Positions 8,480-17,481 of a stretch of 64,000 nucleotides of DNA are shown in pieces (within the stretch, counting starts at the first letter, position 1; every line of letters begins with the position of its first letter). The DNA is from Chloroflexota bacterium. Lineage in GTDB: Bacteria > Chloroflexota > Dehalococcoidia > Dehalococcoidales > UBA2162. Position numbers and translations under genes: made by a program. The notes under the pieces are model-generated. The model made no database searches. It was not told the DNA's origin and saw nothing but the letters and a program-made list of their open reading frames with translations. The stretch spans positions 1 to 64,000 of the forward strand of contig JACPPV010000009.1 in the NCBI GenBank assembly GCA_016190825.1, written 5' to 3'.

Positions 8480-11059
8480 ATGGTAACAGCTGAGACCGGA
8501 AGACTGAGAAAAATCACCCTGCAAATTTCGGGCATGACCTGCGCTTCGTGCGTTGCCCACAATGAGGAGGCGCTGGGAGGTTTGCCCGGCGTCGAAAAGG
8601 TGGTGGTGAACCTGGCGACGGGGAAAGCCACCGTAGAATATGACCCGAAACGGGTGACGCTGACTGACATGAGAAAGGCGGTGGCGGATATCGGCTACGA
8701 GGTTGTACTCGATAACGCCCAGCTTCACATAACGGGCATGACCTGCGCTTCATGCGTCGCCAACATCGAGAAGGCGGTGGGTGACCTGCCCGGGATCGGC
8801 AAGATCGTTGTCAGCCTGGGGACAGAGACCGCCACGCTCGAATACGCCTCCGGTATCACCTCAATGGCTGAGATAAAGAAGGCAATTCAGGACATCGGCT
8901 ATGGCGTATCGGAAAAGGTAGCCGGACAGGAGGCGCTGGACAGGGAGCAGGAGGCGCGCCGGCGGGACGTGCGCCGCCAGTTCATCAACCTGATTATCTC
9001 CGGCACGCTCGGCATGCTGGTCATGATCGGTATGCTGCAGCCGTATTTCTTCAAGTTTCTCCCCGATTGGATGAATAACAAAGTTCTCCTCTTCTTTCTG
9101 ACAACGCCAATTGTTTTTGGACCGGGGCGCCAGTTCTTCATAAATAGCTGGAACGGCCTGCGGCGCGGCATCACCGATATGAACCTGCTTTACGCAACCG
9201 GAATCGGCGCGGCTTACGGCATCGCCGTCATCAATACTTTCTGGCCGGACGCCGGCTTCGGCGGCAAAGAGGCCACTTTCTACGAGGCGGCAGCTCTGCT
9301 TACCGCCTTTATCATCCTGGGCAGATATCTTGAGGCGGTGACACGCGGGCGGACTTCTGAGGCGATTCGCCGGCTACTCAAGCTTCAGCCGAAGATGGCA
9401 AGGGTGGTCCGTGACGGGCAGGAAACAGAAATAGCCGCCGAGGATGTGCAGCTCGATGATATCCTGGTGGTCCGTCCGGGAGAGGCTGTACCGGTAGATG
9501 GGATAGTCACCGATGGCTACTCATCGGTCGACCAGTCAATGATTACCGGCGAAAGCATACCGGTTGAAAAGAAGACGGGCGATGAAGTCATTGGGGCGAC
9601 GCTCAACAAAACAGGCGCCTTTAAGTTCCGGGCTACCAGGGTGGGCAAAGACACCGCGCTATCCCAGATTATCAAGCTGGTAGAGGAAGCGCAGACCACC
9701 AAGGCGCCCATCCAGCGCCTGGCGGACAAGGTCGCCGGTCATTTCATCCTCGGTGTTCATGCTCTTTCTCTGGCAACATTCCTGTTCTGGTTTTTTGTCG
9801 GCTTCAGTTTGTGGTTCACACCGGACAGCCGCCTCATCTTGACCCCTTATGTTCTGGAAGCGGTCGGAGCGTTCGGCTTTGCCCTCCTGGTATCGGTGAC
9901 GGTGCTGGTTATCTCTTGCCCGTGCGCGGTTGGACTGGCAACGCCGAGTGCCATAATGGCAGGCAGCGGCAAGGGCGCTGAGTATGGAATCCTGTTCAAG
10001 GGCGCCGATGCCATCGAAGCCACCGCCAAACTCCAGGTTGTTATCTTCGATAAGACCGGTACCCTGACAAAAGGCAAGCCTTCCGTGACCGACGTCATCG
10101 CCAGCCGCGGGTCCGAGGAAGAGGTGCTGCATCTGGCGGCGGTGGCGGAGAAGAACTCCGAGCACCCGCTGGGCGAGGCAATTGTCAGCGGTGCCCGGGC
10201 GCAGAGCATTTCCCTCGAAGACCCGGAGACTTTCGAGGCCGTGCCGGGGCAGGGCGTCATCGCCGGGCTTAACGGTAAGACCATCTTATTGGGGAATCGC
10301 CGGCTGATGGCTGAAAAGAAAATATCTTTTGACGGCCTTGTGTCAGAGGCCGAGCGCCTGGAGCATGAGGGAAAGACAGCAATGTTCGTGGCTGTCAATA
10401 ACCAATCTGCCGGCATTGTTGCTGTGGCTGATACCCTCAAAGAGACCTCGGCGCTGGCCGTCGATGAACTGCATCGCATGGGCATCGAGGTGGCGATGAT
10501 TACCGGCGATAACCGCCGCACGGCAGAGGCAATTGCGAAGCAGGTAGGGATAGACCGCGTTCTGGCTGAGGTCATGCCGGAGGACAAGGCAAACGAGGTG
10601 AGGAAATTGCAGGATGAGGGCAAAAGCGTTGCCATGGTGGGAGACGGCATCAACGATGCGCCGGCGCTCGCGCAGGCTAACGTTGGCATTGCCATTGGCT
10701 CTGGCACAGATATTGCCAAGGAGACGGGGCAGGTGATCCTCATCAAAGATGACCTGCTTGACGTGGTCAGCGGTATCCAGATAGCCAAGGGCACTATCCG
10801 CAAGGTGAAAGAAAACCTCCTCTGGGCTTTCGGCTACAATACGCTGGCGATACCGCTGGGAATGGGACTGATTTATCCTGCCACCACCCAGGTGGTGAGC
10901 CCGGAACTGGCTGCCCTTTTGATGGCGTTCAGCTCCGTTTCGGTGACGCTGAACACCTTGCGGATGCGCGGATTTGTTCCGGCGATCCGGCGGCGGGGAA
11001 AGGGAGGCGACGAACAGGTGGCGCCAGTACCGCACCCGGTTGGTGCCCATAGCAGCTAA
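8480..11059 (+). CDS. copA: Cu(I)-exporting P1B-type ATPase
   Basis: An 859-residue copper efflux pump of the inner membrane. Two N-terminal heavy-metal-associated domains each carry GMTCASC (C21/C24 and C89/C92). The membrane copper site is CPC at 480-482, with the later YN and MxxxS elements ([18 protein letters not shown]) diagnostic of the Cu(I) subgroup. The phosphorylation site DKTGT starts at D524; ITGES and GDGIND are present. The start has a clear AGGAGG site. It lies 94 bp after csoR and 12 bp before a small membrane gene. Long antisense frames over it are shadows. Confidence 0.96.
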   Translation: MVTAETGRLRKITLQISGMTCASCVAHNEEALGGLPGVEKVVVNLATGKATVEYDPKRVTLTDMRKAVADIGYEVVLDNAQLHITGMTCASCVANIEKAVGDLPGIGKIVVSLGTETATLEYASGITSMAEIKKAIQDIGYGVSEKVAGQEALDREQEARRRDVRRQFINLIISGTLGMLVMIGMLQPYFFKFLPDWMNNKVLLFFLTTPIVFGPGRQFFINSWNGLRRGITDMNLLYATGIGAAYGIAVINTFWPDAGFGGKEATFYEAAALLTAFIILGRYLEAVTRGRTSEAIRRLLKLQPKMARVVRDGQETEIAAEDVQLDDILVVRPGEAVPVDGIVTDGYSSVDQSMITGESIPVEKKTGDEVIGATLNKTGAFKFRATRVGKDTALSQIIKLVEEAQTTKAPIQRLADKVAGHFILGVHALSLATFLFWFFVGFSLWFTPDSRLILTPYVLEAVGAFGFALLVSVTVLVISCPCAVGLATPSAIMAGSGKGAEYGILFKGADAIEATAKLQVVIFDKTGTLTKGKPSVTDVIASRGSEEEVLHLAAVAEKNSEHPLGEAIVSGARAQSISLEDPETFEAVPGQGVIAGLNGKTILLGNRRLMAEKKISFDGLVSEAERLEHEGKTAMFVAVNNQSAGIVAVADTLKETSALAVDELHRMGIEVAMITGDNRRTAEAIAKQVGIDRVLAEVMPEDKANEVRKLQDEGKSVAMVGDGINDAPALAQANVGIAIGSGTDIAKETGQVILIKDDLLDVVSGIQIAKGTIRKVKENLLWAFGYNTLAIPLGMGLIYPATTQVVSPELAALLMAFSSVSVTLNTLRMRGFVPAIRRRGKGGDEQVAPVPHPVGAHSS

Positions 11060-11071
11060 GGATATCCATCT

Positions 11072-11278
11072 ATGAAAAGCGTAGGTTTTGTCAGCGCAGT
11101 CGTTTACACAAGCGTATCAGTACTGGCAGCAGGGCTTTTCCTCCTGGCAACCCTGCCCGGTCAGTATACGCTGGTTGAACGCATCGGCGGAACGGCCTGG
11201 GTATTTATGCTCTCAATGATCATTCTGATGCCCGTTGTTACCCCGCTGATTAAGAAGAGGCTGGGCGCCACGGGATAA
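11072..11278 (+). CDS. Small two-helix membrane protein of the copper operon
   Basis: 68 residues with two predicted membrane helices (about 5-27 and 40-60) and a short basic C-terminus (KKRLGATG). No metal-ligand cysteine or histidine is present and I do not recognise a family. It follows copA by 12 bp, so it is very probably cotranscribed; a role helping CopA or copper stress is only inferred from position. Confidence 0.6.
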   Translation: MKSVGFVSAVVYTSVSVLAAGLFLLATLPGQYTLVERIGGTAWVFMLSMIILMPVVTPLIKKRLGATG

Positions 11279-11329
11279 GGCGATCACTCTTATGCATAAT
11301 AAGTAGACAAATTAATGCTCTTTCATTAT

Positions 11330-11455
11330 CATACCCGCGAAGCTTGTCCCGTATCCCTTCATCAAGTACAGGACAGGCCGCGATACAGGAATGGGTATTT
11401 ACAGGCTGAATTTTCTGGATTCCGGCCTGCGCAGGAATAACACGTAAAAATAGGA
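11330..11455. repeat. REP-like dispersed intergenic repeat
   Basis: The gap before the YHS gene contains CCCGCGAAGCTTGTCCCGTA and GGATTCCGGCCTGCGCAGGA, fragments resembling those at 13365-13475 and 17219-17238. The sequence is of a common GGATTCC...GCGGGAATGAC type. No gene is evident here. Confidence 0.4.
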
Positions 11456-11478
11456 AAAAATTTTTAGGAGGTGCCATT

Positions 11479-11628
11479 ATGGCAGTTGACCCGGTTTGCA
11501 AAATGACGGTGGATGAGAAGAAAGCGGCGGCTACATCGGAATACAAGGGGCAGAAGTATTACTTCTGTGCGGTAGGCTGCAAGCGATCTTTCGACCAAGA
11601 GCCCGAAAAATATCTGGCAAAGAAATAG
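11479..11628 (+). CDS. YHS domain metal-binding protein
   Basis: A 49-residue protein that is a single YHS domain: DPVCKMTVD at the N-terminus (C7) and YYFCAVGCKRSF (C30 and C34). YHS domains bind heavy metals and occur fused to or next to copper pumps and mercury/copper resistance genes. AGGAG at 11466-11470 supports ATG 11479. It lies 200 bp after the copA operon and is followed by a strong terminator, so it fits as the last gene of the copper module, perhaps a small copper chaperone. Confidence 0.85.
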   Translation: MAVDPVCKMTVDEKKAAATSEYKGQKYYFCAVGCKRSFDQEPEKYLAKK

Positions 11629-11650
11629 TTCCCCGAGTGGCTCAAATTAG

Positions 11651-11684
11651 AGGCGGGCCCGGATTACCGGGCCCTGCCTTTCTT
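11651..11684 (+). terminator. Rho-independent terminator after the copper/YHS module
   Basis: GGCGGGCCCGG and CCGGGCCCTGCC form an almost perfect 11-12 bp GC stem around ATTA, followed by a TTTCTT tract. It separates the plus-strand copper genes from the convergent minus-strand redox operon. Confidence 0.8.
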
Positions 11685-11692
11685 ATTAATTT

Positions 11693-11938
11693 CTATTCTT
11701 TGAAGGCGCCCCTCCGGCGTCTCCCTGATTTCAGTCCACGAATCCCGGACCGGTGCCAGTGCCCCTGCCCAATCGGGACGGCGTGCTGCGTAATCTCTAT
11801 ATTGCAAGCCTGGTGCTCTTCGCAATACTGCTGGCATTTCTCCGCCCACGCCTTTTCTTCGTAGGCGAAACCGCAGGCTTCACACTGAAACAGGGTCCTT
11901 CTTTCCTCGTTAACTTCTCTTATTATCATTTTGACCAT
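11693..11938 (-). CDS. Small Cys-rich (zinc-ribbon-like) protein, unknown function
   Basis: From ATG 11938 this is an 81-residue protein with five cysteines (C19, C22, C35, C39 and C45; FQCEACGFAY then CQQYCEEHQAC), suggesting one zinc or Fe-S site. GGAAG upstream and a 13-bp gap after the TrxB-like gene support that start; the longer frame reads into the neighbour. It is the last gene of the glutaredoxin-TrxB operon. The function is unknown. Confidence 0.6.
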   Translation of the reverse strand: MVKMIIREVNEERRTLFQCEACGFAYEEKAWAEKCQQYCEEHQACNIEITQHAVPIGQGHWHRSGIRGLKSGRRRRGAFKE

Positions 11939-11951
11939 TGCACGCTTCCAG

Positions 11952-12869
11952 TCAAGCTGCCAGCCGTTGAAGATAGCGGTGAGCCTGAAGTGCTGCCTTT
12001 GCACCCTCTCCGGCGGCAACGACAATCTGCTTTTCCGGCACGTTGGTCACATCTCCGGCAGCATACAATCCCGGAACACTCGTTTCGCAGGAGGGGGTTA
12101 TCACTACTTCGCCCCACTTGTTCAGTTCCGCCAGTCCCTTGACTGGTTCCGAGTTTGGTATCAGGCCGATCTCGATGAAAACGCCGCCGACATCAAGACG
12201 CTTGGTCTCTCCGCTCCTGACGTCCCTGACCAGGAGCGCCTCAACGAAGTCCTTGCCCTCGATTTTTTCTACCTGGTGCTCCACGAAAACGGTAACGTTC
12301 TGGGAAGCCTTGAGTTTTTCAATGAGTATAGGTTCGGCGGACAGCTGCTTCAGTTCCACCAGGTAGGTGTATTCGGCTATCTTCACCAGGTCCAGAGCGG
12401 CCTCGACTCCCGAACTGCCCCCGCCGACAACGGCCACCTTCTTACCGGCAAAAAGCGGTCCATCACAGATAGCGCAGTAAGAAACACCCCGGCCAGTAAA
12501 CTCGCTCTCTCCGGGGACATTGAGAGGTCGGGGCCTTTTCCCGGCTGTAAAAATAACCACTCTCGATTGATATGTTTCGCCCCCATCTTCCGTCGTCGCT
12601 TCGAAGCCGCCGGGAATTTTATCGAGCCTGGCAACCCTGTACCCTATCTTCTGGTCGATTGGATACTGGGCTACCTGTTCATGGAACTTACTAATCAGCT
12701 CAGGCCCCTCGATAAACTGGTAACCCAGGTAGTTTTCGATATCCATGGTCAGGTTTAGCTGGCCGCCGAGGTCGCCGCTAATGAGCAGTGCACTGAGGCG
12801 CTTCCGCGCCACGTATACTGCCGCCGATAAGCCCGCAGGACCACCACCAACAATAATGATATCGTACAT
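11952..12869 (-). CDS. TrxB-like pyridine nucleotide-disulfide oxidoreductase
   Basis: A 305-residue flavoprotein related to thioredoxin reductase: FAD site VGGGPAGLSAAVYVA near 7-21, redox motif CAIC at 132-135, and NAD(P)H site VVGGGSSGVEAALDL near 147. It differs clearly from the TrxB at 2073. It follows the selenocysteine glutaredoxin gene by about 136 bp on the same strand, so the glutaredoxin is its likely electron acceptor. Which pyridine nucleotide it uses is not obvious from sequence. Confidence 0.88.
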   Translation of the reverse strand: MYDIIIVGGGPAGLSAAVYVARKRLSALLISGDLGGQLNLTMDIENYLGYQFIEGPELISKFHEQVAQYPIDQKIGYRVARLDKIPGGFEATTEDGGETYQSRVVIFTAGKRPRPLNVPGESEFTGRGVSYCAICDGPLFAGKKVAVVGGGSSGVEAALDLVKIAEYTYLVELKQLSAEPILIEKLKASQNVTVFVEHQVEKIEGKDFVEALLVRDVRSGETKRLDVGGVFIEIGLIPNSEPVKGLAELNKWGEVVITPSCETSVPGLYAAGDVTNVPEKQIVVAAGEGAKAALQAHRYLQRLAA

Positions 12870-13005
12870 GATCGGTCACGCTCAGCCATGCACGTCAGCA
12901 AACAGGTTGCTGTAACATGCCAGCCCTCCCCCTAACGAAAACCCCTGGGCGATACATCTTGTCCCCCCCGGGTGTCAAAACGTCTTACGTACGTTGTCCC
13001 AGACT

Positions 13006-13248
13006 CTAGTTCAGGCCGAGCGCCTGGTCCAACTTAGCTTGATTGAAGCCGACGATGACCTGACCGTCAACAGTAATAACCGGTACGCCCATCTGCCCGG
13101 ATTTCTTGATCATCTCCCGGGCTTTTTCCTGATTTTCACCTACGTTATGCTCGACATATGAAATGCCTTTTCGCGAAAGATACTCTTTCGCCCGATGACA
13201 CCACGGTCAGGTGCTCGTCGTATAGATTACTACCTGTTTGTCTGCCAT
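13006..13248 (-). CDS. Selenocysteine-containing glutaredoxin-like protein (YruB/NrdH-like)
   Basis: Reading through one in-frame TGA (13207-13209, codon 14) gives an 80-residue glutaredoxin. It runs MADKQVVIYTTST-Sec-PWC, then HRAKEYLSRKGI, the cis-proline element GVPVITVDGQ near 54-63 and GFN-KL near the end. The usual active site is CPWC, so TGA falls exactly on the catalytic first cysteine. GGAGG lies 6 bp before ATG 13248. A perfect hairpin follows the TGA at SECIS distance. It heads the operon with a TrxB-like reductase. A nonsense mutation or read error is the alternative, but it would have to hit this one codon and leave the rest perfect. Confidence 0.82.
13173..13191 (-). promoter_or_regulatory. 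Candidate bacterial SECIS hairpin of the glutaredoxin gene
   Basis: On the mRNA strand GCGAAAGA-GTA-UCUUUCGC forms a perfect 8-bp stem with a 3-nt loop starting with G. The loop begins 23 nt after the UGA. Bacterial SECIS elements are known to lie within the coding region with the apical loop roughly 16-37 nt after UGA and a G at the start of the loop, so this fits. Confidence 0.68.
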
Positions 13249-13364
13249 TCCGCACCTCCATGCCTATATTATAATTTTACCTTGTGCTTAGGACGGCGTC
13301 AACCCGAGCGCATAAGACACGAGCGTTATGCGGGCAATCCGGGCGTAATAAAGCTCCCATTCCC

Positions 13365-13475
13365 TTGTTGTCACTCTCGGACTTGACCCGAGAATCCAGA
13401 TAACTACCTTTTGCCCAGGATTCCCGCTCCCGTAACAAGTACGGGACAAGTTTCGCGGGAGTGACAAAGAAACGA
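13365..13475. repeat. REP-like dispersed repeat before dapF
   Basis: The 328-bp gap between the glutaredoxin gene and dapF holds GATTCCCGCTCCCG paired with a distal CGCGGGAGTGACA, plus GTCCCGTA-type fragments like those at 11330. Nothing coding is apparent. A dapF promoter is presumably at 13500-13560 but no clear boxes were seen. Confidence 0.45.
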
Positions 13476-13576
13476 AGGGTGGAAATTCGCATCCTGAATT
13501 GAAAACGCGCCTTTGCATATGCTAACATTCTATTCAGTGTCACAAGTAGGGTTTTTCTGTTCGGAACGGGTAACGC

Positions 13577-14440
13577 ATGAGATTCACTAAGATGCAAGGG
13601 ACCGGCAACGATTTCGTGGTTATCGAGCCGGAAAACGTGTCCCGTAATTGGCCCCGCCTGGCTATCGCTATGTGCGACCGCCATTATGGCATCGGCGCTG
13701 ATGGTTTGCTGGTAATGCTGCCTTCAACTAAAGCCGACTTCGCCTGGCGCATTTTCAATGCAGACGGCTCCGAGTCAGAAACCTGCGGTAACGGGCTGAG
13801 GTGCTCGGCGAAGTATTTTGTGGACAGGGGAATAGCCAGGCCTGGGCAGAAAGAAATAGCGATAGAAACAATTTCTGGCATCAGAAAAGTCGTTATCACC
13901 AAAAAGGGCGACAAAGTAGTCAGGGTCAAGGTCGGTATGGGCGACCCAAAATTCAGAGCCGAGGACGTTCCCGTTGTACCCAGGCGAAACCAGGGGAAAA
14001 TAAAACAAATGATAACCTGCCCGATGATCATTGACGGCAAGGAATTAAGGCTGAATCTAATCTCAATGGGCAATCCTCACGCTGTCTTTTTCTATCGGGG
14101 GGATGTGGATAAGTTCCCACTGGCCAGCATCGGACCCAAGGTGGAACACCACAAACTCTTCCCCGCCCGGGTCAATTTTGAGGTGGTGCGGGTCCTGGGT
14201 AATGGACGCATAGAGAGCCGCACTTGGGAAAGGGGCGTTGGAGAAACACTGGCCTGCGGAAGCGGTGCCTGTGCCACAGCCGTAGCCGCCAAACTGCGCG
14301 GATACATTAAGGAAAGGGCAGAGATAAGACTACGCGGCGGGGTAGTGGACATCGAGTGGGACGGAAAAGGGGAGGTCTTCCTGAGCGGCCCGGCTGAGAC
14401 TGTGTTTACTGGAGAATGGGTTGACAGTGATCCTGATTAA
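13577..14440 (+). CDS. dapF: Diaminopimelate epimerase
   Basis: Cofactor-independent racemase converting LL- to meso-diaminopimelate for lysine and, where present, peptidoglycan. The 287 residues contain both catalytic cysteines: C70 in SETCGNGLRC and C227 in LACGSGACATA. The N-terminal MxGxGNDF motif (KMQGTGNDFVVI) is intact. It is followed 18 bp later by dapL, so the last two diaminopimelate steps form an operon. Confidence 0.95.
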   Translation: MRFTKMQGTGNDFVVIEPENVSRNWPRLAIAMCDRHYGIGADGLLVMLPSTKADFAWRIFNADGSESETCGNGLRCSAKYFVDRGIARPGQKEIAIETISGIRKVVITKKGDKVVRVKVGMGDPKFRAEDVPVVPRRNQGKIKQMITCPMIIDGKELRLNLISMGNPHAVFFYRGDVDKFPLASIGPKVEHHKLFPARVNFEVVRVLGNGRIESRTWERGVGETLACGSGACATAVAAKLRGYIKERAEIRLRGGVVDIEWDGKGEVFLSGPAETVFTGEWVDSDPD

Positions 14441-14458
14441 CAGATTGAAAGGAGCAAA

Positions 14459-15649
14459 ATGAAGGTAGCAGAACGCATCGCGAATTTACCCCCTTATCTT
14501 TTTGTAGAAATTACCAAGAAAATTGCCGAAAAAAGGGCAAGAGGCGAAGAGGTCATTAGCTTTGCCATTGGCGATCCCGATATCCCGACGCCGCCTCATA
14601 TCATCAACCGCCTGGTTGAAGCGGCGAAGGATCCGGTAAACCACCGTTACCCTGAATCAGCCGGTCTGCCAGACCTGCGACGGGCAATCGCCGAGTGGTA
14701 CCAAAAGCGCTTCGGCGTATCCCTCGAGCCTGACAAAGAAGTGTTGCCACTAATCGGTGCAAAAGAAGGGATTGCTCACATAGCCTTTTGCTTCATTGAC
14801 CCCGGAGATGCTGCCCTGGTACCTGACCCCGCCTACCCGGTTTATGCTATCGGCACTAATCTGGCCGGCGGACGCCCTTACTACCTCCCCCTTACAGCCA
14901 GGAATAATTTTCTCCCCAATCTTGACGCCATCCCCCAAAATGTGCTGGGAAAAACCAGCCTTCTCTGGATAAACTATCCAAACAATCCCACCGGGGCGGT
15001 GGCTGACCTCGATTTCTTTAATCGCGTGGTTGAGTTTGCCAAAAAGAACAATATCGCCGTTTGCCATGATGGTCCCTATACAGAGGTTGCCTTTGATGGC
15101 TACCGTCCGGTCAGCTTTTTGCAGGCTGACGGCGCCAAAGATGTGGGCGTAGAGTTCCATTCCCTATCGAAAAGTTTTAACATGACTGGCTGGCGCATCG
15201 GAATGGTAGTAGGCAACCCGGAAATGGTCAAAGCCCTGACTACCCTCAAGTCAAACATCGATTCTGGAATCCCCCAGGCAATCCAATACATGGCTATCGA
15301 AGCCCTTCGCGGTCCCCAGGACTGCATTCAGGAACACAACTCAATTTATCAGCGGCGCCGGGACCTGGTGGTGGAAGGGCTGAACAAGATGGGCCTTGAG
15401 GCGCAGTTGCCGAAAGCCAGCCTCTACGTATGGGCAAAAGTACCATCCGGCTACACATCCGCCAGTTTCGCCACCGACCTGCTGGAGCAGGTGGGAGTGG
15501 TCGTCACTCCAGGGCTCGGCTATGGCAGAAGCGGTGAAGGCTACATCCGCCTGTCTTTGACCATCCATGACGCTTCTCTGGTAAAGGGACTGTCAAAAAT
15601 GGCGGGGTGGCGGGACAACGTCAACAAGTTCAAACTAAAAGTTAGTTGA
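14459..15649 (+). CDS. dapL: LL-diaminopimelate aminotransferase
   Basis: A PLP-dependent class I/II aminotransferase of 396 residues. DapL makes LL-diaminopimelate directly from tetrahydrodipicolinate, bypassing the succinyl or acetyl route. The PLP lysine is K238 in SLSKSFNMTGWRIGM; NNPTGA near 180 and the arginine-containing C-terminal RLSLT are present. AAAGGAG precedes ATG 14459. Pairing with dapF supports DapL over other aminotransferases of this clade. DapL is common in Chloroflexota and other anaerobes. Confidence 0.9.
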   Translation: MKVAERIANLPPYLFVEITKKIAEKRARGEEVISFAIGDPDIPTPPHIINRLVEAAKDPVNHRYPESAGLPDLRRAIAEWYQKRFGVSLEPDKEVLPLIGAKEGIAHIAFCFIDPGDAALVPDPAYPVYAIGTNLAGGRPYYLPLTARNNFLPNLDAIPQNVLGKTSLLWINYPNNPTGAVADLDFFNRVVEFAKKNNIAVCHDGPYTEVAFDGYRPVSFLQADGAKDVGVEFHSLSKSFNMTGWRIGMVVGNPEMVKALTTLKSNIDSGIPQAIQYMAIEALRGPQDCIQEHNSIYQRRRDLVVEGLNKMGLEAQLPKASLYVWAKVPSGYTSASFATDLLEQVGVVVTPGLGYGRSGEGYIRLSLTIHDASLVKGLSKMAGWRDNVNKFKLKVS

Positions 15650-15703
15650 CATAATAATAACGACTGAGGAAATTAGCAAGGTACTATCATTAAGAACCGG
15701 GAT

Positions 15704-16858
15704 TTGCCAGAAAAAGCCTTTCTTGTCGCCGTTGCCGTCCCGGCACAGCGGGACCAGTGGTCGGCAGAGGATTCCATTGCCGAGCTGGGGCAGTTGGCGG
15801 CTACCGCCGGGGCAGATGTGGTGGGGCAAATCATCCAGAAACTTCCTGCACCGACAAGAGCCTACTATCTTGGCCGCGGGAAGCTCGAAGAGCTCTTGTC
15901 CTTGAGAGAGAGCACCGGCTACGATGTTGTTATCTTCGATGACGAGCTTTCCCCCATGCAGCAACGTAATCTCGAGGATTTTCTAGAGGTAAAGATTATT
16001 GACCGGGTCGCCCTTATCCTGGATATTTTCGCGCAGCGCGCCCACACGCGGGAGGGTCAGCTCCAGGTGGAGCTTGCCCAGCACCAGTATCTATTTCCAC
16101 GCCTCGCCGGGCAATGGCAGCACCTGGAAAGACTGGGCGCCGGCATTGGCACGCGTGGGCCGGGTGAATCGCAGCTTGAAACTGACCGCCGCCTGATCCG
16201 GCGCAAGATTCACCGCCTCGAAGAACAGCTGGAGCGGGTCAAAAAGCACCGTCTTCTGTACCGGCAGAAGCGAAGAAGAAGCGGCGTTCCCATCGTTGCC
16301 CTCGTGGGGTATACCAATACCGGCAAAAGCACCCTTTTCAATACCCTGACCAGGGCGGAAGTCTTCGTTGAAAACAAGCTTTTTGCGACCCTGGACCCGA
16401 CTACCCGGCGCCTGGCCCTGCCCGATAAGAGAATAGTCCTGATTACCGATACGGTGGGTTTCATCCGCAAACTTCCACCCACGATTGTCAACGCTTTCCA
16501 CGCAACTCTGGAAGAGCTATCCGAGGCGAGCGTTCTGGTCCACGTGGTAGACATTGCTTTACATAACGCTGCAGAGCAGAACCAGGTAGTGGAGGGTATC
16601 CTGGCAGAGCTCGGTCTCCAGGACAAGCCCCGGATCACCGCGCTGAATAAGATAGACCTCTTGCTGGATGTCAGCCGGACCTGGACGGAAGAAGCGGCGA
16701 TGACCTATCTTGCGGACAAGGAAGCACCGCCCGCGGAAAATACGGCGCTTGTTTCTGCCACCAGGGGGTGGGGACTCAAGAGGCTGCTGGAGCTGGTCAG
16801 TCAGATCCTGGCGAAAACGAAGACCGAAACCACGCCGCCCAAAAACAACGCGCTGTAA
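15704..16858 (+). CDS. hflX: GTPase HflX
   Basis: Ribosome-associated GTPase that splits stalled 70S ribosomes. The N-terminal HflX domain includes the Gly-rich nucleotide-binding segment around YYLGRGK and the RAHTREGQLQVELAQ helix. The G domain has GYTNTGKST near 203, DTVGFIRKLP and NKID. The frame here opens with TTG 15704; an ATT at 15689 with AAGG seven bases upstream would add five residues, so the start is uncertain. It is separated from dapL by about 54 bp and may be cotranscribed. Confidence 0.92.
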   Translation: MPEKAFLVAVAVPAQRDQWSAEDSIAELGQLAATAGADVVGQIIQKLPAPTRAYYLGRGKLEELLSLRESTGYDVVIFDDELSPMQQRNLEDFLEVKIIDRVALILDIFAQRAHTREGQLQVELAQHQYLFPRLAGQWQHLERLGAGIGTRGPGESQLETDRRLIRRKIHRLEEQLERVKKHRLLYRQKRRRSGVPIVALVGYTNTGKSTLFNTLTRAEVFVENKLFATLDPTTRRLALPDKRIVLITDTVGFIRKLPPTIVNAFHATLEELSEASVLVHVVDIALHNAAEQNQVVEGILAELGLQDKPRITALNKIDLLLDVSRTWTEEAAMTYLADKEAPPAENTALVSATRGWGLKRLLELVSQILAKTKTETTPPKNNAL

Positions 16859-16953
16859 TCGGATTCTAGGCTTGTAAAAGCCGGAGGCAATGGTTGGTGT
16901 TACCCCTGAAGGGTCAGGAAGCCTTGTTCACCCCACTTTTTCTCGTGCCTTAT

Positions 16954-17166
16954 TTACATATCCAGAAGCAGTTGTCCCTTCATGATCTGTGCCACTGAGG
17001 TTTTCTGCTTTGCATCGAAGAAAAGGTCGTAACCGACGACCCTGCCGTTGCGGAAATAAGGGACTTTGTAGATGGGAACTATTCCCCGGCTAAAGCGAAG
17101 GTAAACCGAGTTGTCATCGGTATAAAGTGCTAGCTTATCGCCGACGGCTCTTAGCTCTGCGGTCAT
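16954..17166 (-). CDS. Hypothetical small protein
   Basis: A 70-residue soluble protein, MTAELRAVGDKLALY through a predicted all-beta region (VYLRFSRGIVPIYKV, GRVVGYDLFFD) to GQLLLDM. I do not recognise a family and no good Shine-Dalgarno is visible. The protein-like alternation of hydrophobic and charged residues, without overlap with another gene, makes it plausibly real. Confidence 0.4.
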   Translation of the reverse strand: MTAELRAVGDKLALYTDDNSVYLRFSRGIVPIYKVPYFRNGRVVGYDLFFDAKQKTSVAQIMKGQLLLDM

Positions 17167-17218
17167 CTGCGTGTATTTTAGGTTAGATTAGTCGGCAAAA
17201 CAATATCTTCACCTTGTC

Positions 17219-17238
17219 ATTCCAGCGAAGGCTGGAAT
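17219..17238. repeat. Short perfect inverted repeat (REP-like) in a 315-bp gap
   Basis: ATTCCAGC-GAAG-GCTGGAAT is a perfect 8-bp palindrome in the gap 17167-17481. It belongs with the other ...TCATTCCAGCGAAGGCTGGAATCC-type units dispersed in the window. The rest of the gap shows no gene; a TATAAT-like AT-rich stretch lies near 17440-17455 before the GH13 gene. Confidence 0.5.
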
Positions 17239-17481
17239 CCGGGTTTACTTCGTTTTTATGTAAAACATTTTTCTTATAGATGCCGCTTTGGTTCGCACTA
17301 TATATGTTATGTCATATAACTGAGTTACAGGAAACAATCAAACAATGGGAACACTGCCGGAGGGCACGCTCCTTCAGTGCCCTATCTGCGAAACAAGCCT
17401 GAATCTCTCAGTGCATCCGACTCATGCCAGTTGGTCTCTATGTTAATATATTATACGACTTCCCGTACGGGTTAGGATAAT

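Noticed and set aside
9847-11050. Long antisense frames over copA
   Set aside because: They mirror the codon pattern of copA and contain no recognisable motif.
12961-13005. C-rich stretch after the Sec glutaredoxin as a terminator
   Set aside because: No stem and T tract could be formed; it is probably plain intergenic DNA before the TrxB-like gene.
13207-13209. Genome-wide reassignment of TGA (code 4 or 25)
   Set aside because: Many intact genes here end in TGA, for example hepT and mntA, and only two genes need read-through.
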